In this document: piece by piece, positions 1 to 5,107 of the stretch
Layout: every line of letters begins with the position of its first letter
How positions within the stretch are numbered: position 1 is the first letter of the stretch
NCBI GenBank assembly: GCA_030633795.1
Contig: DAOWCB010000135.1
Span: 1-5,107, forward strand
From: Candidatus Aminicenantota bacterium
GTDB lineage: Bacteria; Acidobacteriota; Aminicenantia; Aminicenantales; Aminicenantaceae
Direction of reading: 5' to 3'
DNA: 5,107 nt
Program-made: the position numbers and the translations under genes
The notes under the pieces: model-generated
What the model saw: only the letters and a program-made list of their open reading frames with translations
The model's database searches: none
What the model was told of the DNA's origin: nothing

Positions 1-556
1 ATTGATCGCCAACGATATTCTTGTCGTGCAGACAGGATGCTCGGCCATCGCCTGTGCCAAAGCCGGATTTCTTACGACGGAATCAGCAGAAAAATATGCC
101 GGAAAAGGATTGGCTGAGGTCTGCCGTGCCGTGGGAATGCCCCCAGTTCTCCATTCCGGCTCTTGTGTGGACAATTCTCGAATCTTGATAGCTCTGTCGG
201 AGATGGTTAAGGCCGGAGGATTGGGAGAGGACATCAGCGAACTGCCTGTCGCCGGAGCAGCTCCTGAATGGATGAGCGAAAAGGCCATTTCCATCGGACA
301 ATACTTTGTGGCTTCCGGTGTTTTCACCGTGTTCGGCGTCGGCCTTCCAGTCCTCGGGAGTGACGTGTTCAGCAAATACATCTTTAATGAATTAGAAAAA
401 ACTTTAGGAGGAAACTGGGCTGTCGAGCCAGATCCCGCTAAGATGGCATCTATGATGATCGACCACATCAACACAAGGAGAAAAAACTTGGGAATCGACA
501 AGGACAAAAAAAGGATCCTCTACGATATGGAAATGCGACGGGACTTGAAGGTTTGA
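1..556 (+). CDS. acsA: Ni-CO dehydrogenase catalytic subunit, C-terminal part (5' truncated by window)
   Basis: This is the C-terminal ~184 residues of an anaerobic Ni-Fe-S carbon monoxide dehydrogenase (family usually about 630-670 residues), which interconverts CO2 and CO in the cytoplasm. The frame is open from base 2; the TTG there is an internal Leu codon, and the true start lies upstream. Two C-cluster cysteines are visible: QTGC at visible residue 13 and GSCVDNSR at visible residue 55. They correspond to Cys476 and Cys526 of Carboxydothermus CODH-II. APEWMSEKA follows, with Lys94 matching the catalytic Lys563. The B- and D-cluster cysteines and the remaining C-cluster ligands are outside the window. 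The protein ends with a charged tail of about 20 residues (IDKDKKRILYDMEMRRDLKV) beyond the usual RRxxLG end. Its stop is 3 bases before acsB, which marks it as the CODH partner of acetyl-CoA synthase (acsA) rather than a stand-alone cooS. The family is certain; the acsA name rests on context. Confidence 0.96.
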   Translation, partial: LIANDILVVQTGCSAIACAKAGFLTTESAEKYAGKGLAEVCRAVGMPPVLHSGSCVDNSRILIALSEMVKAGGLGEDISELPVAGAAPEWMSEKAISIGQYFVASGVFTVFGVGLPVLGSDVFSKYIFNELEKTLGGNWAVEPDPAKMASMMIDHINTRRKNLGIDKDKKRILYDMEMRRDLKV

Positions 557-559
557 TCG

Positions 560-2764
560 ATGTCCAAGCTGATCGCCACAAAAGCCATACGCGGTGCACA
601 TGTTTTGGTGAAGCGTGCAGAGGAAGAACTCCATCTCGCGATCCAACAAAAAGGACCTGAAACAAAGGTTGAGTTCCCGAATACAGGATACTATCTGCCT
701 GTTTCCCATGGGATTTTGGGTCTTCACATCCAAACCCTCGAAGGACTCCAGGATTTGCTGAACGAAGCAAAAAAGCTTCTTCCCCCTCTACCAACGGACA
801 AACTCTGGGTTCCTTACCTTGGGAACACCCTGGATGCAGGCATGGCAACCCTGTTTGCCGATGAAATTATCGAAGCCATCAAGTATACCCAAGATCCCCT
901 TCCCTATTTGCTCGAAGCCAATCCCGATGAAGAACATTTGTGGTTAGGAGCGGCCAACGATATCATCATGCGGGAAAGAGGTATCGAATTCGTGGATGGA
1001 ACAGCTCCTGGCTTTGCCGCCTGTGTGGGCTACTGTCCCACCAATGAAATTGCCGTGAAGATCGCCCGCGAGTTGCAGGAAAAAAATCTCTACGTCTTCA
1101 TGTCAGCCGCAACGGATGGGAAGTCCATGGCCCAACAACTTCGCGAGGAGGGAATCCAGATGGGTTGGGACACACGGCTCGTACCTTTCGGAGACGATGT
1201 AACCGCCACGATTCACTCCCTAGGTTTCGCCACAAGAGCCGCCCTTTCCTTCGGTGGAGCCCAGCCTGGCGATTACCAGCGCGTCCTGCGTTACAACAAG
1301 AACAGGATTTTCGCTTTTGTGCTCGCCCTCGGACCGGTCGACGATGAAAAACACGCTCAAGCAGCCGGGGCCATCAACTACGGATTCCCCACCATTGCCG
1401 ACACAGACATCGACCAGATTTTGCCTTCCGGAATCTGCACGTATGAACACGTGGTCTCTCCTGTACCTCTTGAAAAAATCGTATCCAAGGCCATCGAGGT
1501 CCGAGGCCTTAAGATCAACATCACCAAGGTCCCGATCCCGGTTCCCTACGGTCCTGCCTTCCAAGGAGAAAGGATACGCAAGGAAGACATGCATGTCGAA
1601 CTAGCCGGTCAGCTTCAACCGGGTTTTGAATTTTTAACAACTAAAGACATGAGCGAAGTGGAAGACGGGAAAATCGATCTTATCGGGCCGGAGATTGCAG
1701 ATGTCAAAGAGGGAACAAAGATACCTCTAGGCATTTGGGTGGAGGTCGCGGGTCGCGAAATGCAACCGGACTTCGAGCCCATCCTGGAGCGCCAGATTCA
1801 CGAGTTCATCAACTGTGCCAATGGCGTTTTTCACATGGGCCAACGGGACATCAACTGGGTGAGGATAAGCAAAGATGCCAAAGCGAAGGGCTTCACCTTC
1901 CATCATTTCGGAACGATTCTTCATGCCAAAATACATGGGGAATTCGGAAAGATCGCCGACAAGGTCCAGGTGAAGATTTATACCAGAGAAAAAGAGATTG
2001 TGGAACTCAGAGAAGTCGCAAGGAAAGTATACAAGCAGAGAGATGATCGGTTGGAAGACATGACTGACGAAGCGGTGGACACCTTTTATTCATGTACCTT
2101 GTGCCAATCCTTTGCTCCCAACCATGTATGCATCATCACACCCCAGCGCTCAGGGCTTTGCGGGGCCTATAATTGGCTGGACGGAAAGGCAGCTTTCAAG
2201 ATAAATCCAACCGGGCCTAACCAACCCGTCAAAAAAGGCAAAGTTTTAGATGCGGACAAGGGGCAATGGCAGGATATCAACGATTTTGTGTTCCAAAATT
2301 CCCATAAAACCTTGGAAATCTTCAACGCTTACAGCATCATCGAATTTCCGATGACATCCTGCGGATGTTTCGAATGCATCTCCGGATTGCTTCCCTCCAC
2401 AAACGGGATCATGATCGTGTACAGGGATTACACCGAGATGACGCCCAGCGGAATGAAATTTTCGACACTAGCAGGGACAGTCGGCGGAGGCATGCAAACA
2501 CCTGGATTTATCGGCCACAGCAAGCAATACATCGGGAGTCAAAAGTTCATAAGCGCAGAAGGAGGAGTAAAACGAATCGTATGGATGAACAAAGCCTTGA
2601 AGGAAGAAATGGCCCCTGTATTAGAAGAAATCGGAAAAAAAGAGGGTATTGAAGATTTTTTGGATAAAATTGCCGATGAGACCATCGCCACAACGGAGGA
2701 AGAGGTCCTGGAATACATCAGCAAAAAAAATCATCCTGCATTGGCTATGTCCCCTCTATTTTAG
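560..2764 (+). CDS. acsB: Acetyl-CoA synthase (CO-methylating), bacterial full-length type
   Basis: This 734-residue protein is the acetyl-CoA synthase subunit of the CODH/ACS complex (EC 2.3.1.169). It condenses CO from CODH, a methyl group from the corrinoid protein and CoA into acetyl-CoA. The length matches the Moorella enzyme (729). All A-cluster ligands are present: Cys512, Cys515, Cys524 and Cys534 (spacing C-x2-C-x8-C-x9-C) for the 4Fe-4S cube, and Cys601-Gly602-Cys603 for the distal nickel. Cys515, Cys601 and Cys603 should bridge to the proximal nickel. These sit exactly six residues after Moorella 506/509/518/528 and 595-597. Phe518 matches Moorella Phe512 near the active site. The long N-terminal domain (roughly residues 1-310), which docks on CODH and is absent from archaeal CdhC, is present. 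The middle domain carries the conserved HMGQRDINW stretch (425-433). The ATG at 560 follows the CODH stop by 3 bases, with GAAGG at 547-551 as a ribosome binding site. There is no frameshift or missing key residue. Confidence 0.98.
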   Translation: MSKLIATKAIRGAHVLVKRAEEELHLAIQQKGPETKVEFPNTGYYLPVSHGILGLHIQTLEGLQDLLNEAKKLLPPLPTDKLWVPYLGNTLDAGMATLFADEIIEAIKYTQDPLPYLLEANPDEEHLWLGAANDIIMRERGIEFVDGTAPGFAACVGYCPTNEIAVKIARELQEKNLYVFMSAATDGKSMAQQLREEGIQMGWDTRLVPFGDDVTATIHSLGFATRAALSFGGAQPGDYQRVLRYNKNRIFAFVLALGPVDDEKHAQAAGAINYGFPTIADTDIDQILPSGICTYEHVVSPVPLEKIVSKAIEVRGLKINITKVPIPVPYGPAFQGERIRKEDMHVELAGQLQPGFEFLTTKDMSEVEDGKIDLIGPEIADVKEGTKIPLGIWVEVAGREMQPDFEPILERQIHEFINCANGVFHMGQRDINWVRISKDAKAKGFTFHHFGTILHAKIHGEFGKIADKVQVKIYTREKEIVELREVARKVYKQRDDRLEDMTDEAVDTFYSCTLCQSFAPNHVCIITPQRSGLCGAYNWLDGKAAFKINPTGPNQPVKKGKVLDADKGQWQDINDFVFQNSHKTLEIFNAYSIIEFPMTSCGCFECISGLLPSTNGIMIVYRDYTEMTPSGMKFSTLAGTVGGGMQTPGFIGHSKQYIGSQKFISAEGGVKRIVWMNKALKEEMAPVLEEIGKKEGIEDFLDKIADETIATTEEEVLEYISKKNHPALAMSPLF

Positions 2765-2766
2765 GA
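2763..2766 (+). promoter_or_regulatory. Ribosome binding site for the TTG-started cooC/acsF gene
   Basis: AGGA overlaps the TAG stop of acsB and lies six bases before the TTG at 2773. It supports that TTG as the start, because the first in-frame ATG is codon 30, well past the nucleotide-binding motif. The site being built into the upstream stop codon suggests translational coupling to acsB. Confidence 0.6.
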
Positions 2767-2772
2767 AAACTC

Positions 2773-3543
2773 TTGAAAACCATAGCGATATCCGGAAAAG
2801 GCGGCACTGGAAAATCCACGCTTTCTGCCCTGATCATCCGCTGGCTGAAAGAGCAGGAAATGGGGCCGATATTGGCCGTGGATGCTGATTCGAACGTGAA
2901 TCTGAATGATCTTTTGGGAGTCCAGATCGAAGAAACCGTCGGGGCCATCAGAGAAGAGCTGAAAAAATCTGCCCATAAGCTCCCCGGGGGGATGACCAAA
3001 CAGGAGTTTCTCGAATACAAGATCCATGCCAGTTTGAGAGAATCCCGAGACTTCGACCTGATCGTCATGGGTCGGCCAGAGGGTCCTGGATGTTACTGCT
3101 ATGCCAATAATCTTTTAAGGGATATATTGAAAACCCTGAGCGATAATTACAAGATTATCGTGATCGACAATGAAGCAGGGATGGAACACCTCAGTCGAAG
3201 GATGACCCAGAAGATTGACATCCTCTTGCTCGTCTCCGATCCATCGGCTCGTGGTGTCCGGGCCGCAGGGAAAATCAGCAAGCTTCTTTCTGAATTGGAC
3301 ACCCGAGTGGGCAAAAAAATTCTGGTTCTGAACAGGGTCAAGGGATCCATTCCGGACATCTTAGATAAGATAATCGAAGAACAGGGCCTCCACCTCTTTT
3401 CTTCCGTTCCGGAAGATGATACATTGCTCCGGATGGATCAATCTGGAAAGCCGATCTGGAAGATTGAAGAAGACACGCCCGCTTATCTGGCGATCCATCA
3501 AATGATGAACAAACTCATTGAAGGGAAAAATAATGGCGTTTGA
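2773..3543 (+). CDS. cooC: CooC/AcsF-type nickel-insertion ATPase (MinD/SIMIBI family)
   Basis: This 256-residue cytoplasmic P-loop ATPase belongs to the CooC/AcsF family, whose members help insert nickel into CODH (CooC) or acetyl-CoA synthase (AcsF). The length is typical (Carboxydothermus CooC1 is about 254). The deviant Walker A motif GKGGTGKST is at residues 8-16 with the signature Lys9 and Lys14. The switch I region AVDADSN is at 35-41. The family's metal-binding CxC is Cys107-Tyr-Cys109 in GPGCYCYANN. Walker B/switch II is IIVIDNEAGMEHLSRR with Asp132, and LNRVKG (Asn187) resembles the base-recognition loop. The start is TTG; the next Met is residue 30, after the P-loop, so the TTG is needed. 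The gene follows acsB by 8 bases and overlaps acsD by 11. Its place between acsB and acsD favours an AcsF-like role in synthase maturation, but it is the only maturation factor visible and may serve CODH too. Sequence alone does not separate the two. Confidence 0.95.
   Translation: MKTIAISGKGGTGKSTLSALIIRWLKEQEMGPILAVDADSNVNLNDLLGVQIEETVGAIREELKKSAHKLPGGMTKQEFLEYKIHASLRESRDFDLIVMGRPEGPGCYCYANNLLRDILKTLSDNYKIIVIDNEAGMEHLSRRMTQKIDILLLVSDPSARGVRAAGKISKLLSELDTRVGKKILVLNRVKGSIPDILDKIIEEQGLHLFSSVPEDDTLLRMDQSGKPIWKIEEDTPAYLAIHQMMNKLIEGKNNGV
3520..3526 (+). promoter_or_regulatory. Ribosome binding site that fixes the acsD start
   Basis: GAAGGGA lies inside the end of cooC, six bases before the ATG at 3533. 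It favours this ATG over the in-frame TTG at 3518, which would place the site inside the coding region and add five residues (MKGKI) unlike the usual AcsD N-terminus. Confidence 0.65.
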
Positions 3544-4510
3544 GGTCTCAAAAGAAAAAAATGCAGGAAAAGTCATCCAAGTAACGCTGGGAGCTACCGC
3601 GGAGAAAGGAGGCACACGCTCCCACACCATTATCCTGGGAGGCAGCACAGCTTTGCCCTTCCACTTTTTTGAAGGGGAAAATCCCAACCGGCCCGTAGTG
3701 GCCATGGAGGTCTTCGATAGTGCTCCTGCAAAATATCCCGATCCATTATTAGAATATTACAGAGATGTCATCGAAAGCCCTGGGGATATGGCTAAAAAAT
3801 GTGTGACAGAATTTGGCGCCGACCTTATCAGTATCCGACTGGAAGGAACACATCCGGAAAAGGGGAATAAAAGCGCAGAAGAAGCGGCGGAAGTCGTGCT
3901 TCAGGTGCTTAAAAGCGTAAGCGTGCCTTTAATCATATCCGGCCACAGCCATTTCGCAAAAGTAAACGAGGTGATGAAAAAGGTTTGCGAAGCGACCGCA
4001 GGGGAAAACTGCTTGATCAACTTCGTGGAGACCGATAACTACAAAACCATTGCCGCAGCCTGCATCGCTTATAACCATACCCTGGTGGCTCAGTCCCCTA
4101 TCGATGTCAATCTGGCAAAACAGTTGAATATCCTGCTGACCGACATGAATTTTCCTCTAGACAAAATCTTGATGGACCCTCTCACGGGGACCTTGGGCTA
4201 TGGACTGGAATACACATACTCCATCATGGAGAGAATCCGGATCGATGGACTGGCGGGAGATCAAATGCTGGCCTCTCCGATGCTCGTAAATCCAGGATAC
4301 GAAACATTTCGAGTGAAGGAATCCCGGGCATCAGAGGAAGACTATCCAAGCTGGGGAAAAATCGAAGAAAGAGGGATTTACTGGGAGATCGCCACCGCAA
4401 TGAGCCTTCTGATGACAGGGGCAGAGCTCCTCATCATGTATCATCCGAAAGCAGTGGAAACGATCAAAAATAAGATCGCGGAAATCTATGATTCCCGGGA
4501 GAGAGAATAG
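3533..4510 (+). CDS. acsD: Corrinoid iron-sulfur protein small subunit (CODH/ACS delta subunit)
   Basis: This 325-residue protein is the small subunit of the corrinoid iron-sulfur protein (Moorella AcsD is about 323). It is a TIM-barrel protein that pairs with AcsC around the cobamide cofactor, which carries the methyl group from methyl-tetrahydrofolate to acetyl-CoA synthase. The N-terminus MAFEVSKEK is typical of the family. Further family marks are the GGSTALPFHFFEGENPNRP region near residues 36-54, the AMEVFDSAP stretch, and the strong signature DPLTGTLGYGLEYTY at residues 215-229. It has no iron-sulfur motif, as expected, since the cluster sits in AcsC. The ATG at 3533 overlaps the last 11 bases of cooC in another frame and is preceded by GAAGGGA. 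The stop is 2 bases before acsC, so the two subunits of the heterodimer are made from adjacent, probably coupled, genes. The gene is intact. The archaeal homologue is CdhD. Confidence 0.97.
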   Translation: MAFEVSKEKNAGKVIQVTLGATAEKGGTRSHTIILGGSTALPFHFFEGENPNRPVVAMEVFDSAPAKYPDPLLEYYRDVIESPGDMAKKCVTEFGADLISIRLEGTHPEKGNKSAEEAAEVVLQVLKSVSVPLIISGHSHFAKVNEVMKKVCEATAGENCLINFVETDNYKTIAAACIAYNHTLVAQSPIDVNLAKQLNILLTDMNFPLDKILMDPLTGTLGYGLEYTYSIMERIRIDGLAGDQMLASPMLVNPGYETFRVKESRASEEDYPSWGKIEERGIYWEIATAMSLLMTGAELLIMYHPKAVETIKNKIAEIYDSRERE

Positions 4511-4512
4511 CG

Positions 4513-5107
4513 ATGGCCTTATCGGGATTGGATATCTTTAAACTGTTGCCAAAAACCAATTGCGGAGATTGCGGAATCCCCACCTGCATGGCATTTGCAA
4601 TGAAACTTGCCCAAAAAAAGGCAGAGCTCAGCGAATGCCCTCATGCCTCGGAGGAAGCGAATGCAACACTCGGCGCAGCCAGCGAACCTCCGATACGGCT
4701 CGTAAAAATCGGTGGAGCCAATGCATTGGAAATTGGCGAAGAAACCGTTCTTTTCCGCCATGAAAAGACATTTTTCCATCAGACCGGGATCGCCATCGAA
4801 TTGAAGACGTCGGATGGATTCGATCACAATTTGCAAAAGATCAAAGAAATCGAAGGTTTGAAAACCGAACGCGTGGGAGAGGAACTCGGCGTTGACCTAT
4901 TCTTTATCACGTTTGATACAAATCAAGAGGCGGACTTTATTCAGACAATCCAAGCAGTTAACCAACATTCAAAAAAGGGGATTATCCTGAACTGTGCAGA
5001 CAGCGGGAAACTCAAAAAAGGACTGGAATCGTTGAAAGATGACAGACCGGCGATCTATCTCCAATCCAAACTCACAGAGGAATTCCTGGAACTGGCCCAA
5101 GAATTTG
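4513..5107 (+). CDS. acsC: Corrinoid iron-sulfur protein large subunit, N-terminal part (3' truncated by window)
   Basis: The ATG at 4513 opens a frame with no stop to the window's right edge, giving 198 residues of a protein usually near 445. It is the large subunit of the corrinoid iron-sulfur protein, which accepts a methyl group on cobalt and donates it to acetyl-CoA synthase. The N-terminal 4Fe-4S domain is complete: Cys17, Cys20, Cys25 and Cys42 in NCGDCGIPTC...SEC, the spacing known for Moorella AcsC. This low-potential cluster reactivates the corrinoid when it oxidises to Co(II). After a linker, GEETVLFRHEKTFFHQTG (residues 75-92) is a conserved family stretch, and the start of the TIM-barrel domain follows. 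The C-terminal corrinoid-binding domain is outside the window. A purine-rich GGGAGAG (4497-4503) precedes the start, which is 2 bases after the acsD stop. The archaeal homologue is CdhE. The identity is firm; the integrity of the missing half is unknown. Confidence 0.97.
   Translation, partial: MALSGLDIFKLLPKTNCGDCGIPTCMAFAMKLAQKKAELSECPHASEEANATLGAASEPPIRLVKIGGANALEIGEETVLFRHEKTFFHQTGIAIELKTSDGFDHNLQKIKEIEGLKTERVGEELGVDLFFITFDTNQEADFIQTIQAVNQHSKKGIILNCADSGKLKKGLESLKDDRPAIYLQSKLTEEFLELAQEF

Noticed and set aside
404..848. Long antisense open frames opposite the CODH end and the acsB start
   Set aside because: They lie opposite two genes with intact catalytic motifs, resemble no family I recognise, and overlap each other in different frames. 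They are shadows of the coding strand.
1220..1604. Open frames on both strands inside acsB, over 110 residues each
   Set aside because: They are out of frame with the full-length synthase and their translations look like frame-shifted coding sequence with no recognisable domain.
3518..3532. Earlier TTG start for acsD adding five residues
   Set aside because: The ATG at 3533 has a well-spaced GAAGGGA ribosome binding site and gives the usual MAFEV N-terminus.
4491..4508. Small palindrome (TCCCGGGA, with ATTC/GAAT flanks) at the end of acsD as a possible terminator or control hairpin
   Set aside because: It is only an 8-base palindrome without a loop, has no T-run, lies inside coding sequence, and acsC begins at once. 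It is best explained by codons plus the acsC ribosome binding site.
4519..4836. Antisense 105-residue open frame at the start of acsC
   Set aside because: The + strand here encodes the conserved four-cysteine iron-sulfur domain of AcsC; the antisense frame is a by-product.
1..5107. A hidden novel system, mobile element, CRISPR array or RNA gene
   Set aside because: The window is filled edge to edge by five recognised Wood-Ljungdahl genes with at most 8 bases between them, which leaves no unexplained space. I saw no direct or inverted repeat beyond chance.

Overview
The window is the interior of a bacterial Wood-Ljungdahl (reductive acetyl-CoA pathway) operon, with every gene on the + strand. 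In order it holds: the 3' end of a Ni-CO dehydrogenase gene (acsA/cooS type), a complete acetyl-CoA synthase gene (acsB), a complete CooC/AcsF-type nickel-maturation ATPase gene, a complete corrinoid iron-sulfur protein small-subunit gene (acsD), and the 5' part of the corrinoid iron-sulfur protein large-subunit gene (acsC). The last gene runs off the right edge.

Layout: CODH C-terminus 1-556, acsB 560-2764, cooC/acsF 2773-3543, acsD 3533-4510, acsC 4513 to beyond 5107. The gaps are 3, 8 and 2 bases, and cooC and acsD overlap by 11 bases. There is no room for internal promoters or terminators, so the genes are almost certainly co-transcribed and probably translationally coupled. No RNA gene, mobile element, CRISPR array, repeat family or non-coding stretch is visible.

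How the genes work together: CODH reduces CO2 to CO at its C-cluster, and the CO passes to the A-cluster of acetyl-CoA synthase. The corrinoid protein AcsC/AcsD delivers a methyl group from methyl-tetrahydrofolate, and the synthase joins methyl, CO and CoA into acetyl-CoA. The CooC/AcsF ATPase helps load nickel into CODH and/or the synthase. The same set can run in reverse to oxidise acetate. The window alone does not say which direction the host uses.

Organism: the synthase has the long N-terminal domain of the bacterial enzyme, which archaeal CdhC lacks, so the host is a bacterium. Base composition is roughly balanced. The gene order acsA-acsB-cooC-acsD-acsC, the CODH sequence style and its C-terminal tail recall anaerobic Desulfobacterota (sulfate reducers and syntrophs) more than the classic clostridial acetogens. 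That placement is inference from memory and is held loosely. I see no sign of an undescribed system; the points below are variations within a known pathway.
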